This document shows, piece by piece, positions 23,463-35,308 of a DNA stretch of 64,000 nt. The DNA is taken from positions 58,504,103 to 58,568,102 of the forward strand of contig JAVIAB010000059.1 in the NCBI GenBank assembly GCA_032433765.1, written 5' to 3'. The notes under the pieces were generated by a model. The model was not told the origin of the DNA. It was given only the letters and a program-made list of their open reading frames with translations, and searched no databases. The translations under genes were made by a program, and so were the position numbers. Source of the stretch: Megaustenia siamemsis. Lineage: Eukaryota > Mollusca > Gastropoda > Stylommatophora > Ariophantidae. The first letter of the stretch is position 1. Each line of letters opens with the position of its first letter.

Positions 23463-23540
23463 GTGACGTACACACACAAACACACACGCACACGCGCACG
23501 CACACGCGCGCGCACACACACACACACAGACAGACAGAAA
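23463..23540. repeat. (CA)n/(CG) dinucleotide tract
   Basis: CACACA with embedded CGCG runs. Confidence 0.9.
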
Positions 23541-23576
23541 GACAGCTGAAGACCATCTGCATATAAAAAAAAAAAA

Positions 23577-23819
23577 AAGTAAAGAGCCCCCGTCACGCCA
23601 AGTGGCGTATAGGGAACATGGTGTTATTGACAATAATTTTTACAGACCTTCAGCACATGATTTTTGGGCTCATGTAGCCCGTGCCGCTTTACTTTCCCAG
23701 AAAAAAAATTCCGGTACCCATTTAAGGATGGGTGAACCCGAAAGCCGTCGGTTGGGATCGAATCCTACCTCTTGTCCTTTGTAGTCCAGTTCACTAACCA
23801 CTGAGCTATCACGGCTCCC
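23577..23819 (-). mobile_element. SINE1 copy
   Basis: tRNA-derived SINE read leftward: head GGGAGCCGTGATAGCTCAGT with A box, B box GATTCGATCCCAA, a central domain, then the terminal hairpin (ACGCCACTTGGCGT) and a T-rich tail. Confidence 0.9.
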
Positions 23820-23909
23820 TATCTGTTTATAATGTAACTTAAATGTTAGATACAGAGGAGTATACTATATACAAGAAACGACACTGGAGATATAGACAAT
23901 ACTTCAGGT

Positions 23910-23910
<1 letters not shown>

Positions 23911-23976
<66 letters not shown>

Positions 23977-24005
23977 GGACGGACGGACGGACGGACGGAC
24001 GGACG

Positions 24006-24044
<39 letters not shown>

Positions 24045-24190
24045 GGACGGACAGACAGACAGACAGACTGACTGACGGATGGACGGACGGACGGACGAAC
24101 AGACAGACAGACAGACAGACAGACTGACGGACGGACAGACAGACAGACAGACAGACGAACAGACAGACAGACAGACAGACAGACAGATAG
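23911..24190. repeat. (GACA/GACG)n array, left end of palindrome
   Basis: About 280 bp of GACA with blocks of GACG and GACT. Confidence 0.95.
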
Positions 24191-24333
24191 ATGAGAAGGA
24201 CGCCATGAAAAAAAAACAAAAAAAAAGATTAGACGGAATAATATAAACCACTGGAAAACGTGATCGTACGTGATGGCAACCAATCAGCAAAAGAACGGCA
24301 AACCTAACCTTGTCTCAGCGTGGACAGACGCCG

Positions 24334-25093
24334 GAGGAAGAAAATGAAAGGAGAAGCGGAGGAAGAAAATGAAAGGAGAAGCGGAGGAAGAAAATGAAAG
24401 GAGAAGCGGAGGAAGAAAATGAAAGGAGAAGCGGAGGAAGAAAATGAAAGGAGAAGCGGAGGAAGAAAATGAAAGGAGAAGCGGAGGAAGAAAATGAAAG
24501 AAGAAGCGGAGGAAGAAAATGAAAGGAGAAGCGGAGGAAGAAAATGAAAGGAGAAGCGGAGGAAGAAAATGAAAGGAGAAGCGGAGGAAGAAAATGAAAG
24601 GAGAAGCGGAGGAAGAAAATGAAAGGAGAAGCGGAGGAAGAAAATGAAAGGAGAAGCGGAGGAAGAAAATGAAAGAAGAAGCGGAGGAAGAAAATGAAAG
24701 GAGAAGCGGAGGAAGAAAATGAAAGGAGAAGCGGAGGAAGAAAATGAAAGAAGAAGCGGAGGAAGAAAATGAAAGGAGAAGCGGAGGAAGAAAATGAAAG
24801 AAGAAGCGGAGGAAGAAAATGAAAGAAGAAGTGGAGGAAGAAAATGAAAGGAGAAGCGGAGGAAGAAAATGAAAGGAGAAGCGGAGGAAGAAAATGAAAG
24901 GAGAAGCGGAGGAAGAAAATGAAAGGAGAAGCGGAGGAAGAAAATGAAAGGAGAAGCGGAGGAAGAAAATGAAAGGAGAAGCGGAGGAAGAAAATGAAAG
25001 GAGAAGCGGAGGAAGAAAATGAAAGGAGAAGCGGAGGAAGAAAATGAAAGGAGAAGCGGAGGAAGAAAATGAAAGGAGAAGCGGAGGAAGAAA
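24334..25093. repeat. 25 bp minisatellite, about 30 copies
   Basis: Unit GGAAGAAAATGAAAGGAGAA plus GCGGA; 25 bp period checked at 24361/24386. Occasional G-to-A variants (GAAGAAG). No stop occurs in the complement in any phase, so a 298-codon frame runs through it (SSSASPFIFF); I read that as an artefact. Confidence 0.97.
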
Positions 25094-25189
25094 AATTAAT
25101 ATTCTGTTTTATACATGTACCCCAGTGTGGAGGTGTTATTGTTATTACTATAATTATCATCATGAACATCACCATGATGTTCTCTCTCA

Positions 25190-26530
25190 CAAACATCATG
25201 GTGAACATCATGGTGATGCTTTCTCTCTCACAAACATCGTGGTGAACATCATGGTGATGCTTTCTCTCTCACAAACATCGTGGTGAACATCATGGTGATG
25301 CTTTCTCTCTCACAAACATCATGGTGAACATCATGGTGAACATCATGGTGATGCTTTCTCTCTCACAAACATCGTGGTGAACATCATGGTGATGCTTTCT
25401 CTCTCACAAACATCATGGTGATGCTTTCTCTCTCACAAACATCATGGTGAACATCATGGTGATGCTTTCTCTCTCACAAACATCGTGGTGAACATCATGG
25501 TGATGCTTTCTCTCTCACAAACATCATGGTGAACATCATGGTGATGCTTTCTCTCTCACAAACATCGTGGTGAACATCATGGTGATGCTTTCTCTCTCAC
25601 AAACATCGTGGTGAACATCATGGTGATGCTTTCTCTCTCACAAACATCATGGTGATGCTTTCTCTCTCACAAACATCATGGTGAACATCATGGTGATGCT
25701 TTTTCTCTCACAAACATCATGGTGAACATCATCGTGATGTTCTCTCTCACAAAAATCATGGTGAACATCATGGTAATGCTTTCTCTCTCACAAACATCAT
25801 CGTGATGTTCTCTCTCACAAAAATCATGGTGAACATCATGGTGATGTTCTCTCTCATATACATCATGGTGAACATCATGGTGATGTTCTCTCTCACAAAC
25901 ATCGTGGTGAACATCATGGTAATGCTTTCTCTCTCACAAACATCATGGTGAACATCATGGTGATGTTCTCTCTCACAAAAATCATGGTGAACATCATGGT
26001 AATGCTTTCTCTCTCACAAACACCATGGTGAACATCATGGTGATGTTCTCTCTCATATACATCATGGTGAACATCATGGTGATGTTCTCTCTCATATACA
26101 TCATGGTGAACATCATGGTGATGTTCTCTCTCACAAACATCATGGTGAACATCATGGTAATGCTTTCTCTCTCACAAACACCATGGTGAACATCATGGTG
26201 ATGTTCTCTCTCATATACATCATGGTGAACATCATGGTGATGTTCTCTCTCATATACATCATGGTGAACATCATGGTGATGTTCTCTCTCACAAACATCA
26301 TGGTGATGTTCTCTCTCAAAAACATCACGGTGATGCTTTCTCTCTCACAAACATCATGGTGAACATCATGGTGATGTTCTCTCTCAAAAACATCATGGTG
26401 ATGCTTTCTCTCTCACAAACATCATGATGAACATCATGGTGATGTTCTCTCTCACAAACATCATGGTAATGCTTTCTCTCTCAAACATCATGGTAATGCT
26501 TTCTCTCTCAAACATCATGGTGATGTTCAT
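25190..26530. repeat. 41/29 bp minisatellite, palindrome centre
   Basis: Units of 41 bp (GGTGATGCTTTCTCTCTCAC plus AAACATCGTGGTGAACATCAT; checked at 25211/25252) mixed with 29 bp units lacking 12 bp. Variants change TGCTTTC to TGTTC and CACAAAC to CATATAC. Confidence 0.95.
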
Positions 26531-26756
26531 GATGATAATTATAGTAATAATAATAACAACACCTCCACCCTGGGGTACATGTATAAAACAGAATATTTCT
26601 TTCATTTTCTTCCTCCAGCGTCTTTCCACGATGAGACAAGGCTAGGTTTGCCGCTCTTTTGCTCACTGGTTGCCATCACCTACGATCACGTTTTCCAGTG
26701 GTCTATCCACCTTTTTTTGTATGTATGGCGTCCTTCTCATCTATCTGTCTGTCGTC

Positions 26757-26825
26757 AGTCAGTCAGTCAGTCAGTCAGTCAGTCAGTCAGTCTGTCTGTC
26801 TGTCTGCCCGTTCGTCCGTCCGTCA

Positions 26826-26868
<43 letters not shown>

Positions 26869-26903
26869 TGTCTGTCTGTCTGTCTGTCCGTCCGTCAGTC
26901 AGT

Positions 26904-26972
<69 letters not shown>

Positions 26973-27066
26973 AGTCAGTCAGTCAGTCAGTCAGTCAGTC
27001 AGTCAGTCAGTCAGTCAGTCAGTCAGTCTGTCTGCCTGTCTGTCTGTCTTTCCGTCCGTCCGTCGG
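26757..27066. repeat. (CAGT)n array, right end of palindrome
   Basis: GTCA units with blocks of GTCT and GTCC. It begins GTCTGTCGTCAGTCAG, so its first units are the complement of the left GACA array and the rest has drifted to CAGT. A CAT-rich stretch follows to about 27200. Confidence 0.95.
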
Positions 27067-27209
27067 TCATTATCATCATTCTCATCGTGACCATCACCAT
27101 AATTATCATCACCATCATCACCATCATCATCACCACCATAATCATCGCCAATATCACCATCATATTCACCATCTTCATCACCATCAGCATCAGCATCGTC
27201 ATTGATCTT

Positions 27210-27440
27210 AGTGCACTAAGCCTTGCTGGTTTGGTAGCTAATGATCAGTAATGGTGCGGGTTCGGCTCCCAAATGTGGCGGATTTTTCAAACCGGTAAGA
27301 CTTCAAGGTTCACCCAACCACTAAAAATGGGTACCAGATATTTCTTTTATAAGACGTAAAGGCGACCTGGCTTAATGCCGACCACATAACCCAAAAATGT
27401 GCCATTGGTCGTGAGAATAATATGCTAACTAGCACTGTAA
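27210..27440 (+). mobile_element. SINE1-like relic
   Basis: GGTTCACCCAACCACTAAAAATGGGTACCAGAT and GACCACATAACCCAAAAATG correspond to the SINE1 central domain. A diverged head with GTGCGGGTTCGGCTCCC precedes it. Confidence 0.55.
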
Positions 27441-27471
27441 CACTGTTACTGATCCATATCCATCATCATCA

Positions 27472-27966
27472 TCATCGAGTGCCGTCTCCGCAACGAAAGT
27501 TGGCTACCATGGAGCACCATTCCACTCTGTCTCTTGCTTTGATGGTGTAGATTGTCATAGGTTGACATGTCCATCTTTTGATGTTACTCGTCCATGTTAG
27601 TCTTGGTCTGCCTCTGCCTCTTTTACTTCGTATATTCCCTTCCAATATTACTATTATTAGGCTGTTGTGTCTTTTAACATGACCCAAAAATCGCGTTTGT
27701 CTTGTTTGGATTGTGTTTAGTAGTTCTCTTTTTATTTTTAGTTGTTTTAAAACTTCATCGTTTGTTTTCTTTTCTTTCCATCCAATTCTACCTATTCTTC
27801 TATAAATCCACATTTCAAAGGCTTCAATTTTCTGTCCTGTTTGCTGGTCTAATGTCCATGTTTCTGCACCATACATGACTATTGAGAAGATGTAACATTT
27901 TGCTATTCTTAGTTTTAGCCCTGGTGTTATTTGTTTTGATGTTAGTATATTTTTCATTGCATTAAA
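27472..27966 (-). mobile_element. LINE family C, 5'-truncated, open C-terminus
   Basis: A 161-codon frame encodes YGAETWTLDQQTGQKIEAF, GRIGWKEKKTNDEVLKQLK and RGRPRLTWTSNIKRW to the natural end. The 3' tail at the left is (ATC)n, i.e. (GAT)n on its own strand. Confidence 0.85.
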
Positions 27967-28317
27967 ATTACTTTAATAGATAGACCATAAACACTCATAT
28001 ATATATAAATGAGCACACAAACTTTCTCTCTCAAACGCACATCACCAGCAGCAACAGCCAGCTGGTTGGTTTGTCTTATTGTTCCATCAGTCGTTAGGGC
28101 CCTTATCGTCCGTCTCCGATCGGACGAGTTTTTACATGTTTGTGAGATCGGGTTAATGGAAAAAGAACCAACGGCACGTTATTGTTGATCTCCCATCGAA
28201 CAAATAACTCAATCACACATTACCTAAGATCGGATTAATGGAAAAAAGGAACCCCTTAGACTCTATCGTCCGACCCCGTTTAGGGCATATAAATTAATCC
28301 CACGTTCCTTTAGATAG

Positions 28318-28787
28318 ATCATCAGCATGTGCTATACCGGTTGGCAAAGTCGATCATGTCCTTTCACAATCTTACTGTGAACCGTATCAGTTCTGTTGTT
28401 GACCGTTTGCCATGCCATGACACAAAGCTATCCAGTATTTTCTCTCTTTGTCGCCTGCGATCTCTTTTTCCTTTTATGTTGCCAGTTGTAACCAAGTATT
28501 CAAACTTTCCTCTTCTCATGATGTGCCTGAAAAATGGTGATTGTCTCTTTCTGGTGCTTTCTATGAGTTCTCTTTTTGTGTTGGCCTCTTTGAGAATGTC
28601 CTCGTTGGTCTTTTTAGCTGTCCAGGAAACTTTAAAGAATTCTTCTGAGAAATCCCATCTCTGTGGCCTCTAATCGTCTTTTCATTTTTTGTCCCTTGTC
28701 CATGATTCGCTTCCATAGGTCAGAATTGGTTCTATATAGCACCGATGAACTCTCTTTCTCGTTTTTATTGACATAGATTTGTTGCAT
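28318..28787 (-). mobile_element. LINE family A fragment
   Basis: Complement matches family A from the 3' end (CATCAGCATGTGC..ACCGG) to the RKRVHR region. Broken by indels. Confidence 0.8.
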
Positions 28788-29269
28788 CAAGTGGATACGT
28801 GGAAAAAAAAAAAAAAAACCAAGGCACTGCTTATGTCTTCTGGGTACGTTTGAACTTGCGTAGATGGCCTTGACCTCACCGTTAGGGTAACTCTTGTATA
28901 CCGATGTCAGGTATTGATTCATGATCGGGCAGTAACGTGGGGATATTTACTGCCAGTTTTATAAATTAATGTCAAGTGTTTTAGAAGGAGGCCTGGTTCA
29001 GGATCCGTCTTGGTAGTGAATTAATTATTGATCCACTTCTGCTAGAGTTTATGTTGTCGAAATATAGACTGGTTGTAACGTTAGATTTGGGTTGTCAACA
29101 TTGGAACTGTGTTGTTAGAGTTTGAGCTTCATTGTGAGGGCCTGTGTTGTAAACTATAGAGGTTGTTAAGTTATAGCTTGGATTTGTAGACTAGACTGCA
29201 AAGTTAGAGTTTGGATTGTAGAGTTGAAGTTTTGACCACAAAAAAAAAAGAAGTTTATTACTAACGTGA

Positions 29270-30150
29270 ATAGGAAACAATAGAAATTTATTGACCAAAT
29301 GATAGAAAAAAACCAATAGTCATTTCTTGACCAAATGATAAAAAGGAAACAGTAGCCATTTATTGAGTAAATGATTAAGAGGAAACAATAGCCATTTATT
29401 GACCAAATGATAGAAAAACAAATATCAATTTATTGACCAAATGATAAAAAGTAAACAATAGCCATTATTGACCAAATGATGAAAAAGAAACAATAGCCAT
29501 TAAGTAAAAAGTAAAGTACCCCCCGTCACGCCAAGTGGCGTATAGGGAAATATGGTGTTACTGACCCTATATTTTACAGACCTTCAGCACATGATTTTTG
29601 GGGTAATGTGGTCGGTATTACGCCCGTGCTGCTTTACTTTCCCAGAAAAAATCCGGTACCCATTTAAGGCTGGGTGAACCCGGAGCCGTCGGTTGGGATC
29701 GAACCCTACCCCTTGTCCGTAGTAGTCCAGTTCACTAACCACTGAGCTATCGCGGTTCCCACTAATTTTTAGGGAATTAGTCAAACCCAGGTGTCCTCGC
29801 CAGGGAACGAACCCCGGCTGTTGCCGTAACAATAGCCATTAGTGACCAAATATTAAAAGGGAACAACAGCCATTTATTGGCCAAATAATAACAAAGAAAC
29901 GACAGCCGTGTATTGACCAAAATGATAACAAAGAAACGAAAGCCATTTTGAGACCAAATTATAATAAAGAAAGCCCTTTATTGACGAAATAATAATAAAG
30001 AAAGCCCTTTATTGACGAAATAATAATAAAGAAACGACAGCTATTTATTGGCCAAATGATAACAAAGAAACGACAACCGTGCATTGACCAAATGGTAACA
30101 AAGAAACGTCAGCCATTTTTAAATCAAATGATAAAAAGGGAACACCTGGA
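29270..30150. repeat. 36 bp minisatellite, interrupted by a SINE
   Basis: Unit core CAATAGCCATTTATTGACCA plus AATGATAAAAAGGAAA (36 bp period at 29291/29327), about fifteen diverged copies. Split by the composite SINE at 29503-29827. Confidence 0.85.
29503..29827 (-). mobile_element. Composite SINE (SINE2 head + SINE1)
   Basis: Leftward: a 5'-truncated SINE2 head (29760-29827), linker ACTAATTCCCTAAAAATTAGT, then a complete SINE1 (29503-29757). AACAATAGCCATTA flanks both sides (29489-29502, 29828-29841), but the host minisatellite contains similar words. Compare 48446-48814. Confidence 0.85.
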
Positions 30151-30184
30151 ACACACTGTGACAAATACATTTTTGAAGATGAAG

Positions 30185-31050
30185 TGACAGGGGGGAAACA
30201 GAAAGAAATGATAGTAGACAGCTTTAAAGGCAGTTCTATGGAATCTATCTATCCATGCCATGTATATAAATGTGTGGAGGTGACACGATCGCCTACGCCA
30301 ACAGCCATGACACTATGTGTTATTGAAACTTTCTGAAAAAAAAAAAAACGCTTGCAAAATGCAACATCGCATCACTTCCTCATTCTAGTTTTCTCAAAAT
30401 AATAAAATGTAAAGGTTCCGTCCACGCCTTGCGAGGCGAGTGTGAAATATGGTGAAGAAAACACACCAATGACTATCAAAACATCATTATCACCATCAAG
30501 TGACAGGGGAGAAACAGAAAGAAAAGATACCAGAAAGCTGTAAGAATAATTTTATGGAATGCCAGGTACATAAATGTGTGGAGGTGACACGATCGCCTAC
30601 GCCAGCAGCCATGGCACTACATGTTATTGAAACTTTCTGAAAAAAAAAAACGTGTGCAAAATGCAACATCGAGAGGAAGACGGTGAGATTGCTGAAGAGT
30701 ATGTGACGAAATAGCATTCAGATTGAAATTATTCTGTCCTGCTCTACTGAATCAGTTTCACAACAGTCGAGTATTCCTTCGCATGCGCTCCACCTCATGC
30801 CACAGCATCCCCCAATAAAGCGCGTTGTTAATTCTGTTCAAAAGGTCATCCTTCCTGCCTGCCCCTATCGGCTCCATAGGCGACGATTCCGAAAGACCAC
30901 GAACTCAATAAAAAAGAGATTGCACAGCCACTTCCTCATTCTGGTTTTCTAAAAACAATAAAATGTAAAGGTGAAGGTTCCGTCCACGCCTTGCAAGACG
31001 TATGGAGAGTATGGTGAAAAAAACAAACCAATGACTATCAAAACATCATT
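30185..31050 (+). repeat. Duplicated decayed LINE B tail with SINE-like 3' segments
   Basis: 30185-30372 and 30502-30672 are copies of each other and both resemble the last 150 bp of family B (GATACCAGAAAGCTG, GATCGCCTACGCCAGCAGCC). Between and after them, 30390-30500 and 30930-31060 repeat a segment with GGTTCCGTCCACGCCTTGC and ATATGGTGAAG, distantly like the SINE1 3' hairpin region. Confidence 0.5.
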
Positions 31051-31668
31051 ATCATCAAGTGCCGTGCCTGCTGGGTTAGGTCATCATGCTTCTCCACAAC
31101 TTTCGATCTCGACAGCTATTTATCATTTCTGTTGTTGACCTTTATCTTAAGCTGTCTGGTATCTTTTCTCTTTGCTTTCCTCTATCTCTTCATTCCTCAA
31201 TTTTTCCATTTGCCACAATATATTCCAGCTGTTCCAATCTCATAACATGGCAAAAAAAAAATGATGATTGTTTCTTCGTAATATTGGATATTAGCTCTCT
31301 TTTTGCTTTGGCCTCTCTCACAACGTTTTCATTAATCTTCTTAGTTGTCCATGGTATTCTCAACATTCTTCTGTAAAACCACATTTTTACAGCCTCCAGT
31401 GATTTTCTTGTCTGTTGTCCTATTTTCCATGATTCACATCCATATGTTAAGACTGGCTCTACATAATATTTAAGAACTCTTTTTCTTGTTTCTATTGTCA
31501 CAAATGGATTGTACATTATCGTACTCATTTTTTGGAAAGCTGCTTTTTGCCTGAGCTATTCTGCATCTCACCATTGTACATCTGCCATCTGAGGTTAACA
31601 TTGTTCCCTGAAAATTTAAATTCATTTACCTGTTTTAATATTGCGACGATGTCTTTTTCTTAGTTGCT
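31050..31668 (-). mobile_element. LINE family B copy, 5'-truncated
   Basis: Minus strand encodes KRVLKYYVEPVLTYGCESW, SLEAVKMWFYRRMLRIPWTT and onward to the end, then decays beyond 31530. 3' end at left (CATCATTATCATCAAGTGCC). Confidence 0.8.
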
Positions 31669-31789
31669 TATCAAAACAACCAACAAAAAGGTGTTAGTAA
31701 CTAAACTCTCTCAAAAGCAACCAAATTGGGAGCCACTTTTCAGGAAGTTTGTGCTTCTATTATCTTTTCTAGAAATCAAATTAGAAAAT

Positions 31790-31960
31790 GGAAAAAAAAT
31801 AGAGACATAAGTAAAAAAGGGCCAATTTGAAATATGAATAGCAAATGCAAAAAGAATAGAGAGAAAGAAGTAAAAGGGTCAATTTAAAATATGAAAAGCA
31901 ATGGGAAAAAATAGAGAAAGAAGTAGAAAGAGCCAATTTAAAATATAAATCAACTTTGTT
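31790..31960. repeat. Three-fold purine-rich repeat
   Basis: Three diverged units of roughly 55 bp (GGGCCAATTTGAAATATGAA, then AATAGAGAAAGAAGTA). Confidence 0.55.
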
Positions 31961-32327
31961 AAATAAAAGGGGATGGACGTGTTTCGGACAAAATTAAAAA
32001 GAAAAAAAATTATATCGTTCTTCGATCATCTAGTTAGAATATGAGCAACAAAAGAATATTAGGAAGACAGAATGAAACTCTCCATAGAAATAACAATAGA
32101 TTAAGATTATATATTGGTTTCAAAAGTACACAAGAGATGAGAATGATTTCTGTCCTATGTGTCCCGTTTGACTCGAAGGTTACTCTGAAGATGCAGATGA
32201 TGATGAAAGGGTCAGCAGTTTGATAACTACTGTCTCAATATTAAGACATGGGACGCTTAATTAAATAAGGATAAGTTACGATATTACAACTTGGCACCTA
32301 GGATATTATATAGATATGGGAGCGAGT

Positions 32328-32330
<3 letters not shown>

Positions 32331-32392
<62 letters not shown>
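32331..32392. repeat. (GA)n tract
   Basis: About 62 bp of GA. Confidence 0.95.
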
Positions 32393-32470
32393 CAAAAGAG
32401 GATAGAACTGATAAAGAGAATTCCAGGGAGACGATAAACTAATAAATCCATTGGTTGATATTCAAAACAT

Positions 32471-32934
32471 CATCATCATGTGCCATACCGGTTGGCGTAG
32501 GCGATCATGTCCTTCCACAATCTTCTATCTACAGTGCACCGTATCAGTTCTGTTGTTGACTGTTTTCCATGCCATGACACCAAGCTAGCCTGTATTTTCT
32601 CTCTTTGTCGTCCGCGATCTCTCTTTCCTTTATTTTGCCAGTTGTAACCAAGTATTAAAATTTTCCTCTTCTCATGATGTGCCCGAAAAATGTTGATTGT
32701 TTCTTTCTGATGTTTTTTAAGAGCTCCCTTTTAGTGTTGGCCTCTTTGATAATTTCCTCATTGGTCTTTTTAGCTGTCCATGTAAGTTTCAACATTCTTC
32801 TGAGAAATTCCATCTCTGTACCTCTAATCGTCTTTTTATTTGTTTGTCTACTGTCCATGATTCGCTTCCATAGGTCAGAATTGGTTCTATATAGCACCGA
32901 TGAACTATCTTTCTCTTTCCTATTGAAATAGATT
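32471..32934 (-). mobile_element. LINE family A copy with TSD
   Basis: Minus strand encodes GTEMEFLRRMLKLTWTAKKT, NEEIIKEANTKRELLKNIRK and more. TATTCAAAACAT at 32459-32470 and 32935-32946 is a clean 12 bp TSD. 5'-truncated, with a (GAT)-type tail. Confidence 0.88.
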
Positions 32935-33112
32935 TATTCAAAACATAACCTCTAAGAAAATTAATAAGCCAAAGCGAATTAGAAATAATACTTTACTCAT
33001 TATCTCCCTTATTTTTGTTGACCGTGTAACTGCTCGTGTATGGTTAATATAATAATGAAAACAATAACAACAAATAAATATAACGATAACAACAATGTTA
33101 AGAATAATGCGC

Positions 33113-33114
<2 letters not shown>

Positions 33115-33153
<39 letters not shown>
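33115..33153. repeat. (AAT)n tract
   Basis: About 13 AAT units. Confidence 0.9.
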
Positions 33154-33156
<3 letters not shown>

Positions 33157-33234
33157 GAACAAATAAAAATAATTAATGAGAGTTTCATGATCTTGAAAGA
33201 ATGAAAAAAAAAAAAAAACGGCTCGGAAAGTATG

Positions 33235-33500
33235 TGTCCTATGCTGGAGACAAATAATAATACATGAATATCATTATGGAGGGAAACTTCCAAGACGATA
33301 GATCAGCGAATCATTTCAGGGGACGAGGTGTGTTTACAACACTCGGAAAATAATCACAAATAATCAACAACAGAAAAACAAAACAAAGAACAATATATGG
33401 TAAGAAGCAGGATCGGACCCGTGCTCCTTGGCATAGCTCCTTGCCACGAGAACCAAACGCTAGATCACACTACTAACTCAGCTACCTAAAAAGATAGCTA
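33235..33500 (-). mobile_element. SINE4 copy
   Basis: Tail AATAATAATACATGAATATC at the left, body, then head with B box GGGTCCGATCCTGC and A-box region TAGCTGAGTTAGTAGTG at the right. Confidence 0.75.
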
Positions 33501-33633
33501 TCTATGGCGATGTCTTTCACGCACGTGTACTCATGACTATAGCATACGGTTACGATCACAACTCGGGAATAAATTGTATATCTGTATTTTCCTATTAAGA
33601 CAAGTATCTCCCGGATGGAGTAGGGCTGAATAC

Positions 33634-33963
33634 GTGAATCAATTCAGAGGAAGATGTATGTTTACAGCACTCAGAAAAAAATGACAAATAATCAACAACA
33701 GAAAAAAATATGGACCATGGCAGGATCGAACCCGTACTCAGTGGCACAGCGCCTTGCCACGAAAAGCCAAACACTAGGGAACACTGCCACTCAGCTAACT
33801 GAGTACGGGTTCGATCCTGCCTTGGTCTATATTTTTTTCTGTTGTTGATTATTTGTCATTTTTTCCGAGTGCTGTAAACATACCTCTTCCTCTGAATTGA
33901 TCCACTGATTATCGCCTCGGAAGTTTCCCTCTATAATAATATTCATTTATTATTATTTGCCCC
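33634..33963. mobile_element. Head-to-head inverted SINE4 pair with TSD
   Basis: 33637-33797 is a leftward SINE4 lacking its 3' tail; 33798-33963 is a rightward SINE4 starting at the B box and keeping its tail. TAGGGCTGAATAC at 33621-33633 and 33964-33976 flanks the pair as a 13 bp direct repeat, so both halves arrived together. Confidence 0.75.
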
Positions 33964-34059
33964 TAGGGCTGAATACTTGCGTTGCAGACAAACAGTTAAA
34001 GGACGAAACAGCCCGAATTGTAGTTTACAGTGGTTTAGACTGTCCTATGCTCCACGGGA

Positions 34060-34440
34060 CTTTCGATAATGGATGCTTAAGCAGAATAAAAGGATGGAAA
34101 TGGCAGAACAAATTCACTAACATAGAATTATGGAAATGTAGCAGTCAAATACCGGTGGATAAAAGAGATACACCGAAGACGATGGCGCTGGATAGTATAC
34201 ACACTGCGGAAGCCAACTGAGAGTATTACACAACAGGCCCTTTTTGGAATCCCAGGGGAAAAGAAAAAGGGAAAGACCAATGAATTCTTGGAGAAGACAG
34301 ATCGAAGCAGAGATGAAGATGATGAGGAAGACATGGGATGATCTTAAAAGAATGACAAGAAACAGAACGACTTGGAAAGTGTTTGTTGAAGACCTATACT
34401 CCACAGGGAGCTGAAAGGTAGTAGAAGAAGAAGGAGAAAA
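34060..34440 (+). mobile_element. LINE family F, 3' fragment
   Basis: Encodes NGCLSRIKGWKWQNKFTNIE, then broken frames to the 3' end GGGAGCTGAAAGGTAG(TAGAAGAAG). Same end as the 10023-11187 copy. Confidence 0.75.
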
Positions 34441-34674
34441 TGAAGAAGATGCTCCACGGGAAGCTGAAAGGAAGAAGAGGATTTGTTTTAATGGCTGTTA
34501 CCACAATTATGGATTACGCGGCCATTGGCACGAGGGGCAGACCTTGTATTTCTGTACTTTCCTATTAAGACAAGTATCTCCCGTTAGGGCTGAATACTTG
34601 TGTTGTAAACAAACATTCATAGGACGAAACTGCATGAAAAGTAGTTTCCAGTGGGTTTTTTTTTATATAATGGA

Positions 34675-34890
34675 GACAAATAATAATAAATGAATATTAT
34701 TATAGAGGGAAACTTCCGAGTCGATAATTCAGCGAATCATAGGAGGAAGTGGTATGTTTTACAACACTCAGAAAAAAATTACAAATAAACAACAAAAGAA
34801 AAAAAATAAAGAACAATATATGGTCCGAAGCAGGATCTAACCCGTACTCCTTGGCACTGCGCCTTGCCCCGAGAAGCCGAAAAGAACACC
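34675..34890 (-). mobile_element. SINE4 copy
   Basis: Tail AATAATAATAAATGAATATTA at left, body with ACAACACTCAGAAAAAAATT, head region AGGATCTAACCCGTACTCC at right. Confidence 0.7.
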
Positions 34891-35308
34891 TGCGGTGTTC
34901 ATGACCAAATGATCATAACATCAACATCTGCTTTTCTTTATTTATCCAATGGGGTGGTGCATTCACACCTTTTTTCTCAGTTCTCCATTTCTTATCTTAT
35001 CTCTCAGGCTGGTTCCTGTAATGATTTTTAACATTTTTTGTAAAAAGCTGAAAAAGATTTTTAGAAAATTTAGTGGTCAGAAGTGCGAAGACCTGATCTT
35101 TATATATGACAACGAGGCAAATACTGCATCGTGTTATTTCAGTCAAACTAGCCATAACATTTCATTTAGTCTAGTTGTAAAAATATCAGTGTGCAAAAAT
35201 GAAACAAAATTTACTTAAAATAATTTAGATTATTTCTAGTCACCTTCTTATCTTCATTGCTCGCATTTAAAGATGGCGGTAAAAGAGCACATATATGTTG
35301 TGCTATGG

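Larger units (their letters stand above)
23900..27070. repeat. 3 kb imperfect palindrome of tandem repeats
   Basis: 24183-24360 and 25093-25190 reappear as reverse complement in 26525-26750, in mirror order: GACA array, GATAGATGAGAAGGACGCCAT, about 100 bp unique, GGAGGAAGAAAATGAAA, the TACATGTACCCC block, then the 41 bp repeat in the centre. The left arm holds about 30 copies of the 25 bp unit, the right arm one. See the component entries. Confidence 0.8.

Noticed and set aside
24315..25211. 298-codon frame with SSSASPFIFF repeats on the minus strand
   Set aside because: It is a translation of the 25 bp minisatellite. The unit has no stop in any phase and its length is not a multiple of three, so the frame carries no coding signal.
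26579..27251. Overlapping SQSVSQSV frames in three phases
   Set aside because: Translation of the (CAGT)n array; all three phases are open, as expected of a tetranucleotide repeat.
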